A stretch of DNA of 33,609 nt from Calocera cornea HHB12733 (GCA_001632435.1 KV424151.1:1-33609), one strand, 5' to 3'. Counted from the stretch's first letter, positions 1-12,541 are shown. A program made the numbers and translations. Notes: generated by a model not told the origin, from the letters alone.

Positions 1-56
1 CACCTGACCCTCACAGCTCCCGTCCCTAATCCGCGTCGGGGGCGCATGCCGCCCCC
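1..56 (+). repeat. Left terminal inverted repeat of the KDZ element
   Basis: It begins CACCTGACCCTCACAG and is identical, base for base over 56 bp, to the reverse complement of 12145-12200. The inner part runs into a GC-rich hairpin: arms at about 29-43 and 51-65 are perfectly complementary around the loop GCATGCC. Divergence from the right copy starts at base 57. A terminal hairpin could be a transposase recognition structure; that is inference. Confidence 0.92.
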
Positions 57-279
57 GACGCGGATCAGGCTCCGTACACCAGTTCGCTGATTCCAGCGGC
101 GATCCAGCTCGCTCCTCCCTCGCCCTACCTCTAGCTCTAGCTCTTGCCTTGCCCCCTCCGGCACTCGCAGCCTCGGATGCAGCCACGACACGTGCGCTGG
201 TAGCATCCGGTGGCTTTCATTTCTTGAATATTGCACCAAATCAACTTCTTGACCCCCTCCGCTCAACCTATATATTCCT

Positions 280-728
280 ATGCCGCACTCTAATATATCC
301 ACCACCGCCGACTTGTCCGACCAAAGCTCCAACAATGGCTCCCCCGCCCTGTCCTCTGTCCATACCTTCTCCCACGCTCCCAGCAAGCCGTCCCATCCAC
401 GGGCGAAGGCTGCCGTGCCGCAATCTAAGCTGCGGTATTTGGAATCGTGAGCACTTTCGCCTCTCTGTCCCCGTCCACCGCTTGAACTAGCTCTAGCCAT
501 CGTGACCATCGCCTCGACTACCAACGCCAGTATCAAGCTGCGAAGCGTGCGACCGCGCGCCAACGCAAACTAGAAGCACTCGAACGGGTCCGGCGTTGGA
601 GGGAGAAGAAGGCTCGGGGTGATGACCCGTCGGACCATTGCAACGACTCTATGGACAACCTGCCGCCCGATCCGCTCAAGATGCTTGCCGATGTCGCGCT
701 AGAACTTGGAGGAGATAGCTGGGGTTAG
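280..728 (+). CDS. Small basic protein of the KDZ element, two exons
   Basis: Joined exons 280-446 and 497-728 encode about 132 residues. Exon 1 is Ser/Pro-rich and ends KLRYLES. Exon 2 opens with a strongly basic, Arg/Gln/Lys-rich probable helix (DYQRQYQAAKRATARQRK, then WREKKARG) and ends in an acidic tail, LADVALELGGDSWG. The intron (447-496, 50 bp) starts GTGAGC, and its acceptor AG is the last base pair of an ACTAGCTCTAG motif copy. The ATG at 280 follows a TATATATTCC stretch. The basic helix suggests DNA or RNA binding, but I recognise no family. It is the only + strand gene in the element and is divergently separated from its neighbours. The gene call is mine from frame continuity across the splice. 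Confidence 0.6.
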
Positions 729-868
729 CGGTCGTTGGCACATGTTCTGGACTCTGGGTCTTGATCTAGACCCAGAGCGGTTGCGATAGTCAAACCATAC
801 ATTGTATCAGCGCCTACGTCCCCCACCCCTATGTCCTTATGCACACTGCCTATATCTAGCCCCTTGCT

Positions 869-2990
869 CTAGCGGCCCCCTCTCTGGCTCCGACGTTGCA
901 TTGGGCCGTCCCCCCGATTCGTGACCTCTGCCAGCTTGCGACGACTGGGCGCTGCCCCTGCTCGTCGTTCACGGTCCAGTTCCGCAAAATCGATGTCAAA
1001 TCTCGCCGACTTCCCCTTGGTCCTCTTCTTTGGCTCGGGGCCGCTCGAGGCCTTCTTCGCCTTCGTTCGCTTTGCTCTGCCATGCTTGGCCTGCACACCT
1101 GTCTTTGCCACTGTACCCGACCTGCCTCCCTGGATATCGGTCGTCTCCGCCTGCGAATCGGCCGCTTCGTCTAGAGCTAGGTCTAGAGTGTCCAGTCCTG
1201 CACGGCTTGATACGTCGCCCTCGTCCCGCTCCTCACTGCCGTTGCCGTGCATATGACCGACTTCGTCCAGGTCTAGATCTCGAGCTTGATCGGACCCTCC
1301 TGTACCGCGTTGTCCCTCAGCCGCATGGATCGCCGGCAATAGTTCGTCGCCCTGCGTACTGGGATCCCAGACAGTCTGCAAACCCATGTTGGGTGTTTGC
1401 CCGGTGAAGTCGAGGAGTAGATCCTCGACTTCCTCCTCTTGACCGTCTAGGCCACTTGCTGGGCTGGCATCTTGTGTGGCGGCGGACACTGAACTGCGCT
1501 CGTGTCCGACAACTTGCCATGGCACTAGTGCAAGGGGTAGATCCCGCGCGCAAGATGCTGGGTCTAGCACTCGATCGCTGACTGCTGGTGGATGCGGGGA
1601 GGCCGCACCGTCCTCCTCGGCCCTCGGTGTCGTTGTAGCGTCTGGAGGCTCCGGCAAGGACAAGACACTCGCTGCAGCGACGAGCTCTTGTGCTACGGGT
1701 AACGGCGGTGGCAAGCGCCGTCTCTTCAGCGGCCGCCCTTCGGCGCGGGCCAGCTCCATCGCATTCACTCGTCTTTCTCGTGCTTGCTCTAGCTCTTGCT
1801 CTAGAGCACGAGCTCGGTCCGCCAGCTCGGTATCCGTCATCTTGTCGAAGTAACATGCTCCCTTGATGAGGGCACCATGCACTCGGCTGAGTAGCAGCAC
1901 ACTGGCGATATCGGATGGGTTCTGGAGCTCGTCCAACGGCCAGCCTCGGAGGGTGACCTTGTACTTGTCCTGGACTCCTTGGCTGAACTTTTTGTACTGC
2001 ATTTTCGCCCCGGCATCTCCGCTTGCCCGTTCTACCGTACGGCGTCATTTTCACACCCCTGGCATGACCAAGCGGGAAAACGCTTACGCAAGGCTGCGTC
2101 CAGAGTTGCTCGAATCGAGTGTTTGAGATTGATCACTCGTTTCGCAATCTTCTCAGATGCTCCTGTGCGCACCGTGAGCTCGTAGTCTGGATCTAGAGCT
2201 AGCTTCCCTTACCCTTGGCGCCTCCGCTTGTGCAGTACGCCTCGTACGCAAACACGAGCTCCTCAGCCGGCACATGCAGTACATCCTCGAAGAACGACTT
2301 GGACAAGGTCGTACCGAAGAAAGACGGCTGCGCCGTATCAGCGACACTTCCGCGGCAGACGAAACCACAGGCATGCCCGTTGGTCCGACGACTGAATGCC
2401 TGCGTCTACTGTCCCGTCAACTCTAGCTCTAGATCCAGATCTGGCTCCAAGTCACATACCTCGTGATCGAACAACTTCTGCATGGCCACGGTGTCCACCT
2501 GTCGACCTTGATGCGTGTCCCGGACCTGATTCGACTTCAGATCGCGGAGATCTCGGATCGCCTGTTCGGCCGCCACACGAGCGGTTGGATTGTCCTCCAG
2601 CCAGCGCATGCGGTCCTCGATCTCATCCTTCGACTCCGGGACGGTAAACAAGAACTTTTCCCCTATACTAGGGTTAGACTCTCGGCATCTAGAGCTAGAG
2701 CCCGCCCACGCACCTCGTTCCTGATGTTCCTCGCTGAGCTGGTGGATGGCCGCGTTGCGCAAGCTCACCCCCTCGTTTGTCCGCTTGTACCCAGCCCGGC
2801 GACCCTTGAAGAACCCATCAATAGCTGTTCGGGAGATGCCGGTCTCCCTCGCGATGTCGTTCAGCGTGTTGTTCAGCACGACTTCCAGCTCTAGAAGACG
2901 AGCTTGAGCGAGGGCATGCTTTGCCCTATTTGCCGTCGTGATCTCGCTCCGTGCCTTCCACTGCAATTTCATTGGATCCGTGCGAGGCAT
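869..2990 (-). CDS. Uncharacterised five-exon cargo gene of the KDZ element
   Basis: Exons 2990-2714, 2662-2460, 2399-2213, 2162-2041 and 1996-869 keep one open frame, giving roughly 640 residues. Near residues 35-60 is a helix-turn-helix-like stretch (NDIARETGISRTAIDG) after a basic, Ala-rich helix. Exons 3-4 hold a compact domain with ADTAQPSFFGTT and a Cys pair (SCQGCEND). Exon 5 starts with a conserved-looking TLRGWPLDELQNPSDI segment, then a Glu/Arg coiled-coil and a long acidic then Lys/Arg-rich disordered tail. Three of the four introns contain a CTAGNN motif; the 44-bp fourth (2040-1997) does not. Similar GWP-type segments are familiar from basidiomycete accessory proteins. The function is unknown; DNA binding is an inference. 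The ATG at 2990 follows a likely 5' UTR. Confidence 0.7.
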
Positions 2991-3711
2991 TTGTACAAGT
3001 CCAATGTTGTCGAAGAGCGCGCGACGGAGCGTAGCACAGAGAGATGTACCAAGCCCACGAGCTTCATTTCTAGATCTAGGGCGAGAACCATTATTGGGCC
3101 AGCGAGTGAGCAGAGTAAACATGACATAGCTTAGCCAGACGGGCATATGACATGGCTCGCTTTGTTCGACCAAGTCCCTAGGTCACGTGAAGAATATCAT
3201 CATCCGTATTGGGACGTGCGCTGCCATGCATCTAGCTCTCGCTCTAGATCAAGAAGGAGTTGCAGCAAGCAGGACACAATTTTGGGAGGGAACGAGATTC
3301 ATTGCAGTCGAGTAGTTCTAACCCTAGGACTGGCACGAGCACGGCATCTGTCTTATGTGGCCGTATTAAGAGGCTTTAGCCGCTTTACAGGAGAAACAGA
3401 GACAGAAAAAGGAACACGATCACTTTTTTTGGGCTTTTCGGAGAGGGAGAAGAGAGGGAGAAAAAGAGGAGGAACTTCTTGCCCATCCGTCCACCCACCG
3501 TCCTGGGACCGGACCGAGAACCAGGGAATGTTTGCCGGGGCGAGAGCAGAGGCCGAGAGCTTTTTGGAGACCGAGACCGAGACAGAGGAGAGAGCGAGCG
3601 GCGACGATGCCGGCGAGTCGAGGAGTTGGAGATGGAAACACGAGAAAGGCGGGGACAGAAGGAGGTGGTCGATGCAGAACTTGGTCGAGTGCTCTTGAGC
3701 TAGCTCTAGAG
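2991..3711. other. Spacer between two minus-strand cargo genes; purine-rich
   Basis: This is the promoter side of the 2990-869 gene and the 3' side of the 5492-3712 gene. It contains two motif copies (about 3070-3079 and 3231-3250) and a purine-rich stretch at 3385-3600 with GAGACCGAGACCGAGACAG-type repetition. A motif cluster at 3700-3716 overlaps the neighbouring stop codon. I see no coding sequence that survives inspection. Confidence 0.5.
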
Positions 3712-5492
3712 CTAGAAGCGGTTGGCGTCGTCGATGCACCGCTGCTTGTACATGAGCCGGAGCATGCCTTCGCCCCAGTGCTGGCCCAGGATGCCGGTGA
3801 CGTTGTCGTCCCAGTCCGAGGGGTGGTCGTACGACCAGATCATGGCCACCTCCCAGTAAGCGAGCTGGAACTGGTCCTCGGGGACGACGTTGCGGTACTC
3901 GCCCATGTACACGCGGAAGATGTGCGGGGGCTCGGAGGGCTCGGGGTTCTCGGGGCGCCCGTACCTGCGGCTAGGGGGCAGGGCCCTGGCGAGCTCTCGT
4001 GCCAGGGCACCCGGGTCGGAGCGGCCCTCCTCATCTCCTTCCATCGGCACGTCAGCGGGGCTCCTAGCTCTAGCCTTGCCACGGCTCTTGTCGCTGGGCC
4101 CGGGCTGCAGCCCCTCCTCCACGGGCTCTTGCTTGACCACGACCTCGTCCTGCGGTCTAGCTCTAGAGCTAGAGCCAGGGGTGATACCAGTGGCCGCCGT
4201 GTGCTTGGCCCACTCGTCGCGACTCAGCTCCTCGATCTCCTCCTCGATGTCGCGGGCAGCGGCGGGCCACTCCGCGTCGATCTCAAGGCCCATCTCGGCG
4301 CCAAGATCCTCGACGGTGACGCGCGGAAGATTGGCGACCCAGTCCTTGCCGAACTCCTGGAAATAGTTGAATTCACGGACCTTGCCATTGACGATGACCT
4401 CGCGGAAGACCTTGACCATGCGCTCGATGACGTCCATGTAGGTCGGGCGACTGCGGACGTTGCGAGATACCCAGAACCAGACATCGGGCTTGAGATCCTT
4501 CGGGCCGCCATCGCAACGGGCCTCGATATGAAGGGTGACAGCGCCGGCTTGCTGACGATCATTAAAACACATCTACATGGAGAGTTAGCACGAGCTCTAG
4601 ATCTAGAGCTAAAATAGGACGGACCAAGTTCTCGAGCTTAGGAAGATAGTCATAGTAGTAGCCGGTCTTCTTCTGCGTGGCGGTCAACACGGTCGACCAA
4701 GGATGGGTGGTCCACCGCCAGAAGTCAAGCCCATCCGTCGCGCAGTCCTCGATCATGTGGGGGTCCGAGGCCAGGTTCTGGCGAGCCCTGCGCCAGTCAC
4801 CGGCCGGTGCTGGCGCATCCAGATCGGGGTAGGTGGGGAAGCTCCACGGGCCCGAGCCTTGCTTCGACGGGTCGTATTGCTTCTTCCAGTCGAACAAGAT
4901 CATTTCATGGACTAGGAAACAGGTCAGCCGATCAAGATCTAGAGCTAGATCTAGAGTACGCACGAGGAGCCCTGCTATCCGTCTCAATCGTCTGCTTCCC
5001 CTCCTGCACGGGTCCACGCTTCGCGATGTTGGCCGGGGAGTTTGTGCCGTAGAGGCTAGGCTCGTCCGCCGTGATGCGGCTGAAGCTCGGGGCGGTGAAC
5101 GCCGAGATCGTGCGCAGGGGCGGGCCGGAGGTCGACGCAGCCGGCCTCATCCCACCCGACTGCCCCGCGGGCGTCTGGGGCTGGGCGAGCACGCCACGCC
5201 GGTCCACGGTGGCAGTATTCGCTATGTACGAGTCAGCTCTAGCTCTAGATCTAGATACCAAGGAAGGCTACTTACCGAGAGAACGACCGAAGCCTGAGTT
5301 CGGGTCGGGGAGGACAGGAGTATGAGGCCCGGACGCCTTGCGAGGCTGAGCGGGAGTGGTGACGACCCTACTATGCATGCCGAGGGGCGCAGCGCGCCGG
5401 GGAGTGGTGAGGACGGGGAGGGCGCGGCGACCCTGACCAGGTTCGGCCGCGGGGTCGGGAGAGGCAGGGCGATCACTCGTGGGAGGTGCCAT
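3712..5492 (-). CDS. Uncharacterised four-exon cargo gene; stop codon lies in a CTAGNN motif
   Basis: Exons 5492-5276, 5221-4964, 4911-4625 and 4572-3712 splice cleanly to about 540 residues. The first 120 residues are Pro/Ser/Thr-rich and disordered. The core (from LHEMILFDWKKQYDPSKQGS onward) is Trp/Tyr/Asp-rich and looks folded, with PDVWFWVSRNVRSRPTYMDV and REFNYFQEFGKDW. A Lys/Glu linker is followed by a C-terminal Trp/Tyr-rich block (FRVYMGEYRNVVPEDQFQ). All three introns (5275-5222, 4963-4912, 4624-4573) contain the CTAGNN motif between donor and branch point. A fourth in-frame motif copy at 4157-4174 is read through as coding, or could be a short intron. The stop TAG is itself the first TAG of a motif at 3700-3715. 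I do not recognise the family; it is conserved-looking cargo. Confidence 0.72.
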
Positions 5493-7757
5493 GGCGACTA
5501 GATCAAGGACTAGACCTAGAGGGCCGGGAGTGGGCGAGTAGACGAACGCGTGGGTCGAGTCGAGGTCGGAGGGTGTCTGCTCGCGCGTGGGCACGAGGGG
5601 CGGGGCGAGTGTGTATGGGCAACGGCCGGCGAGCTCGAGCTCTACGGGCGGGAAGGCGGGAAGAGGGGGGAGGATGGGCGACTGCGTGAGTCGGGGGGTG
5701 GGGGTGGAGGTGAGCGAGAGGTTGGAGGTGAGCAAGGGCGACAGCCCCGAGTGCAGAGTACGAGTGGGAGAAGGGGAGAGGATGTGTGTGGGCGGCGTGG
5801 AGGGCTCCAGATCTAGAGCTAGACCCAGAGCGGGGAGGTGACAATGGAGGAGGGGAGGGGGGGATAAACAGACGAGCGATGCCGTCGGACAGGGTAGCTC
5901 GACGCGCCAGATATATGCGGGCAAGATCCTTAGCACCGCCACTAGCACTCGGGCGCACGGACCATACATGCAGGCCGCAACCCGCTCGTCGCAAGTTCTG
6001 GAACAAGATTCAGGGCTTCGAAGCGAGTGTACGAGCTTCTAACTCCGCTTCAGAATCAAGGGTGCTAATTTAAGAGCAGGAAACACCGTTCTTGCACGCG
6101 TACACAGGGGTTTGTGCTGGGACGATGTCCCTGATGCGGAAGAGAGGGTGCTTTCTCCCCAAATCTCGCACCCCATTTTACACCTGGATTGCTCAGCCAA
6201 GAGGTGTACCGCATGGTCTCCGTCTAGATCTAGAGCTAGTGCTCAATTTCGGATGTATGACGATACAATTGAGGATGAATTCTCAGGTTTGTGCACGATC
6301 GTGGGAGAGCGAACCCTTGCCCATCACGGTGCCCTTCACCCGTGGTGCCGATGCGCGCTGCTTTTGCAGCGGAACATGCCGACAGTCGCTCGGAAAGACG
6401 CCTAGAACAAGTGCTAGATCTAGAGCTACTCGGTGTGTGTTGGAACATTGGGCTGCCTCCTGCCCGTCTTCCTCTGGGCGTCGCGGACGAGCCGTTACCA
6501 CGCACCGGCAGAGCTAGTCATCCCGCCGTCCCTCAGCAACCATGCCATCTAGTAATTTCACCTTGGATTGAGTGCTTATGTGCGAACTCCTGGATTTCGG
6601 CACGAGTACAGGTGTGGCCCATGCCCGTGGTGTTGGAACTGCATTCGGCATCATCGTTGCCCCTATTTCCGGACCGTATCGCCTTTTGCGCATTGTCTGA
6701 AAAAGCATGCAAGGATCGGCACTTGTACCGGATACGGGTTCTAGATCTGGTTCTAGATCCAGATTTATCGACCCATTGGGAAGGAGATCATTCGGAAACA
6801 AGGGGTTTGTGGAATATTCATGCCCAGTTCGCTACCCTGTAATCGCGTGGTGTTGCCCTCCGGGAAGTATCTGCCTTCTCCGGTTCAGATGTCATTTTCC
6901 AGACTTGTACCGCATACGTGATCTCGATGTGGCTCTAGAGCTAGATTTGTCGACCCATCGGGCAGGAGATCATTCAGCCATCATGCGTTTGTGTATGGAT
7001 GAACAGTTCGGCACCCTGTAATCGCCTCTGGTTGCCAGGGAAGCATCTGTGTTCCCCGCGTGGAAGGTGGAAGCCTGCGGAAGTCGCGAAGATCCGGTTA
7101 GAAAGGTGTACTTGACTACGCTGTGCGGCAGGCTCCGGATACTAGTGCTTGAGCTCCTCCGTGCCGATGGAGCTTCCGCCCACGCATAGTGGAATAGCGG
7201 CATGATTATTCGGTCAGTGCATCTGGCTTCTGGGTGCGGAAGCCGCACCGTCATGGAAGGGCCTCAGTTGGTATCATCCACAGCCTGGCCACGTCTTCTA
7301 GAACTAGAACTGGATCAGGGGTATTCACGGGGACCACGCTGGGCAAATAGCGCTCTGCTGCATGTGTGTAGGCGGACGGCACCCGTCTTCGGCCCGACGG
7401 GAGCCTCACTGTGGAGTTCGCATACCTTCCCAAAAGCGGTTTTCAAGTCTCTGGAGGATCGGAAACTGTCTGTAAAATCGGGTTTCCACGCCAGCATGAG
7501 ATGAAAGCGTGTTCTGATGCTCGCGACCGGTAAATTGCGCGCTACCAGGTCTTGATCTAGCTCTAGAGCCCCGATGGGGACGGTTACTTACCTGTCGGCA
7601 TAACCTCGGAACGTGCTTTGCGGGTCATTCCTCCGCTTGGCTTTGCGGCTTGAGGAAGCAGGGCAGAGACAGAGGTTAGGCCTTGCGCGAGGCAAAAGGT
7701 GGGCTGGCCAGCATGAATACGGAGAACTACAAATACAGGATGTCTTGAGCAATATGC
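5493..7757. other. 2.3-kb non-coding spacer with motif copies and degenerate repeats
   Basis: No exon with convincing composition was found. The 5500-6000 part is the GC-rich upstream region of the minus-strand gene that starts at 5492. From 6000 on there are motif copies at about 6223, 6413, 6739, 6931, 7297 and 7553, plus a diverged direct repeat (6718-6842 and 6902-7023). The 7570-7757 part is the 3' side of the transposase gene. Confidence 0.5.
6718..7023. repeat. Diverged direct repeat, two units about 184 bp apart
   Basis: The unit at 6718-6842 and the unit at 6902-7023 both start ACTTGTACCG.ATACG, carry a CTAGNN motif copy, continue ATTT.TCGACCCAT.GGAGATCATTC and end with CACCCTGTAATCGC or TACCCTGTAATCGC. 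Identity is visibly partial, so this is an old duplication. It may be a transposase- or protein-binding spacer; no function can be read from it. Confidence 0.7.
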
Positions 7758-10700
7758 TCAGTTATGGTTCAACTCGGGGTCAGGCGTGCCGATGCTAATG
7801 TTATCTAGCACTAGAGCTAGACGATCGAATTCCTCGCGAGCATCCTGCTCAAAGTCTTCGCCGTCATCCCACCCGCTAACCTGCCATGCATCATCACCCA
7901 GACGGTGCTCAGGCATGTCAGCTGGCTCTCCATCTAGATCTAGCTCTGGCTCTGCGGACGGGTCCCGCTGTGGGTCATGTGCTGGCTGCACGCGCACACC
8001 TTTGGAACGGAGGCCAGAAAACCCAGGCAAGGCGAAAAGCTGCTCGAGCCGACGCTTGAGCATATCATCGACGCGAAGACGCCGAACAAGCACAGACGAC
8101 ATCTCCGCAGCCAAAAGACAATCACCTTGTTCATCAACTTGCCGGATGCGCTTGAGCATCCCCTGGGGCTCGTCGTGTATGGCGGTCCACAGCCGTCGCA
8201 CCTCAACGTTCAAGCGCTTGAGCTCGGTGCGAGCGCAACGGACCAGAAGCCATTTGACGGTGGTCTCCCGTACGAACGGGTCTGACCACCGTTTCGACCG
8301 GATATCTTCCCGTGAGTGTCGGAGAAGGGTGAACTCCGATAGAAAGCTGTAGTCAACAACTTCCTGGAACGAGAGGGTGGCTCGCGGCGGTTTTAGGTCT
8401 CGGGCAAGATTATTGTACCGTTGTAAGGCGTTGCGAATGGCCTCGCTCCGCTCCCGGAGTGCCTTGGCGAGGTGAGTTCGGAGGGCATATCCTACTCACC
8501 GATCAGTGCTCCCGGTCTAGAGCGAGATCTAGAGCTAGAGCATACCGGTCCCTCTCAAGCTCATCTTCTCCATCTCGAACAGCCGTTGAACCACAAGAGC
8601 TTCGAGATGGTCAAGCGCAGTATTGTACGCGCGACGACCGAGGTCGGCTTCGGTAGTTTGCCACTCGGGGCATTCGGGAGTCCAGCGTTCGGTTTGGAGC
8701 TGGTTTTCGTAGTACACAGCAAGCTGATTGTAGCGATGGATGGCGTGGACCACAGTCAAATAGTCGCGCTGTCGCGCACGTTGGGCTTCATCAACGGAGA
8801 GATCGGGAAAGTGGTCAGCACTGGCGACATAGAACGCGTCCATTTGCGTGTTCTTGAGCTTGGATCTAGAGCTAGAGTGAGTGAGTTGAGGTGGACATAG
8901 GGAGGGAGGCCGTACTCTTCTGCATTGAGCGCCTTGAGGGTTTCCAGATATTTGAAGCTGAGAACCTCGGATTCGGGTTCATGTTGAAGTCGGTGGAGGT
9001 AGGACTTCTCTTCCTCCAAGAATCCAAGAAAGTCGTCGTCGGAGATGGTGTGATCAGACTGAATGCGCTCAACCTCGGGGGCCGTAGACCGCACGATCTC
9101 GAGCGCTTGCCGATACTTGTCGTACAGCCAGTCCGCTGAACCAGGAGTCAGCAGCTAGCTCTAGATCTAGAACCCGAACGGGAGACATGCATACCAAGGC
9201 TGGCGCGTCGATCCTCATCCCACCTCGTCCAGAAAAAGTCGAGAGTGAGATGTCGATGATAGGTAGAGGAGTGTCGGAAAAGATGGGCGGTCAAGTTCTG
9301 CTTGGAGAACAAGCGCTCATTCGTTTCAAAGTCCTCTAGACCGGCGGTCGTGAGGAACCTGGGATGGAAGCCCAATTGGCACCGGCGGTTGTGGGCATAA
9401 CCATGGAATGCCCCGACATAGAACCGGAGTTTTTGAGACTGAGCGAGACTGCCGATTTGGCTACGCGACACCGTGCCCGAGTGCGCACAGCCAATGTCAT
9501 ATCCCAGTGCGAGGTCGGAGCCGTAAACTTGCAAGAGCTTGCGCAGGCACGAGATAGGGTATTTCGCTCTAGAGCTCGAGCTAGAGCAGCCGCCATCAAA
9601 CACCAAGGTAAGGTTACGCACAGTTCGCCCGACTTGACCATATCCACCGAGTAGAGGACGAAGCCGTGGCGGCAGACACAGAGGAAATTGCCGGTCTCAT
9701 GCAACCCATCCATCCAGTGGGACGCGTGATCCTTCGCCTGGAAGGTCTTCCACTTCTGGGTACACGCGGTGTCAGAACCTGCTGCGGACGTGGCCATGTC
9801 GGGAGCCGCTCGTGTGCTAGACTTCTGCTCCAGATCTAGATCAAGACCACGTCCTAGGAGTGGCAAGGGCACCTACCTGCGTCCTGCGCCGATGCCCATG
9901 AACATCGTCCTCGAACTCGTCGACCTCTTCCGTGGGGATGATATAGTCGCTTTCAAACACCCGTGCGTCCTGGTGTCCCGCGCGGGCGAAACGCTTGGAC
10001 GAGTTGTTGCCATCTGCTGCAAGAAGTTTCGAATGGGGCAGCTGGGGCTCGTCCTCGAGCTAGATCTAGATTGGTATCAACAGATGAGAAGGAGGGTTAG
10101 ACTCACGCGATAATCACAGGCCGAGCATGCGTTCAGCAGGCGCCAATTAGGAGTGTTTTGGCCAAAGGCATCTCGAAGGAGTCGGCGGCGCTCAAGCAAT
10201 ATGAGGACGTACGCGTCATACGCGTTAGACAGCTGCTGTCTGAGCACCTTCCGGTATGGGATCTGCAGCACCGGTGAGGACTCGTTCTAGTTCTAGATGA
10301 CTGGACTGACCCCATGCAGATCACAGAGAATCCGAGCGAACGCCTCGTGGGAGACGTATGCACGCAACCGTGCGGCGTGCAGGAGATCCAAGACCTCGAC
10401 CGTAAAGGCGCTCTCCGGCCGTTCTGGCGTACATGCCACCAGCCCGCGTCGAGCCAGGTGCACCAGAATGCTCTCGGCAGCACTCACGCAGCTGAACACC
10501 TGCTGCCTGACACCTAGATCGCATGAGCATGACAGCGCTAGGTCTAGAGCTAGACGCGCACCGCTTAGACCAATGATGAGTAGGGTGCTCGTCACCCCAG
10601 CAGCAGTCTGCGGCTCCGTCGCTGTATGTCCGAGTGCGTTGTGCCGATGTTGAAGCAGGGCCCGTGCGAGGGCCGGAGCTTCGGCTTTCCAACGGGAATC

Positions 10701-11364
10701 CGCTTCTCGAAGTCGGCGGGCATGAGCGCCCCGCCCGGGGGCGTGACCCCGTGGTTCGTGCCTGGCGGGAGGGGGTCAGCGCGAGTTCTAGAGCTAGCTC
10801 TAGAAAGGGGCGCACGCGAGCTGAGACCACAGGGCCTGAACAGCCACCTGATCTTCATCATCCACCCAGTCGGCATCCCAGTCTTCCGTGGATAAGGCCG
10901 CCGGAGGTGTGTCATCGTCCGGTAGCGGGGTCTGGAGACCAGCGTAACGCGTGCCGTACGTGTCAGAGAGAAACTGGGTGGCTCGAGCCAAGTTGCTGTC
11001 CGCTGCAAGAGTACAGAGACGAGTGAGGGGTCCGGTGGTATGGAAGAGGAGCGGACGAACCTTGCAAGTCGCGTGCCCTCTGCGCTTGCTCTAGACCTTG
11101 ACGCTCGCGCAGAGCCTTCAGGGAGTAGGTATATGGCCTTCTTGTGTACTTCCCTGGGGATGTAGGGGCATGGGCACCGGCTTTCGCGTGGGCGCGCGCC
11201 GCTTGGGAGCGCGCGTAGGCGAACAAGTCCATGGAGACGAGGTCGCGCGGCGCCTTGCGCTTGTACTCGGTGAGCGAGGGCGCGACATTGAGCTTCAGAG
11301 CGCGAGAGCTGGCACTAGTCCTAGATCGAGAAGAAGAGGAGCGAGAGGCACTGGGAGAGGACAT
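7758..11364 (-). CDS. KDZ (Kyakuja-Dileera-Zisupton) transposase, about ten exons, apparently intact
   Basis: Predicted DDE/RNase-H-fold transposase of roughly 900-950 residues that mobilises this element. In order: a Ser-rich start (ATG 11364), an acidic N-terminal region, a region with IPYRKVLRQQLSNAYDAY and NTPNWRLLNACSACDY, then DGNNSSKR (probable first catalytic Asp), FLCVCRHGFVLYSVDMVKSG, GYDIGCAHSGTV (second Asp), FHGYAHNRRCQLGFHP, AGLEDFETNERLFSKQN, and the long helical C-terminus typical of KDZ (GYALRTHLAKALRERSEAIR; LFALPGFSG). Well-supported introns: 11060-11003, 10595-10507, 10310-10263, 10106-10060, 9876-9825, 9621-9569, 9194-9136, 8896-8853, 8545-8492. The splice near 10815-10762 is uncertain. 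Nearly all introns carry a CTAGNN motif; in at least two (10106-10060, 9621-9569) the motif itself gives the acceptor AG. No frameshift or stop was found in the conserved core. Confidence 0.9.
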
Positions 11365-12144
<780 letters not shown>

Positions 12145-12200
12145 GGGGGCGGCATGCGCCCCCGACGCGGATTAGGGACGGGAGCTGTGAGGGTCAGGTG
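12145..12200 (-). repeat. Right terminal inverted repeat of the KDZ element
   Basis: Exact reverse complement of 1-56. Only about 6 bp of the hairpin arm is kept here (GGGGGC around GGCATGC), because inner sequence diverges where the left copy continues its palindrome. The two ends are therefore structurally unequal. Host-like sequence starts at 12201. Confidence 0.92.
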
Positions 12201-12541
12201 ATTGGGGGCCAACTGCCTCCGCAAATGGGGCAAACGGGGAATTATCTCCTTTCTTGAAGTCGCCGCGTCCCACGCTGCTTGGTCCATCACATCTACTGAC
12301 GACATATGATGTATCTGATTGACAAACTGTATGACAGAACCCCTGGATGGCAATGGTCGTACTATCCTGCTGATCGGGAGAACATTTGACCGGGTATGTC
12401 TCCTCAGCGTATATTACATATTAGACCCCCTTTCAGAATATGACAATACGGCTCGTCACCTCTACAACCCAAATAAGTAACAGTCCTTGCTACTAATACC
12501 CGTTCCAGAAGACTCCTCGTTCGCAAGCCTTCGATAAAGCG
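12201..12541. other. Right flank of the transposon and 3' side of the kinase gene
   Basis: Sequence immediately outside the right inverted repeat. The CTAGNN motif is absent and base composition changes. Minus-strand reading shows short open stretches but nothing I recognise. It probably contains the kinase 3' UTR. Confidence 0.4.

Noticed and set aside
31..65. The GC-rich hairpin as a transcription terminator
   Set aside because: It lies in the inverted repeat, next to no 3' end, and bacterial-type termination does not apply here.
12201..12353. Possible host gene interrupted by the transposon
   Set aside because: The left flank is outside the window and the right-flank reading is not recognisable.
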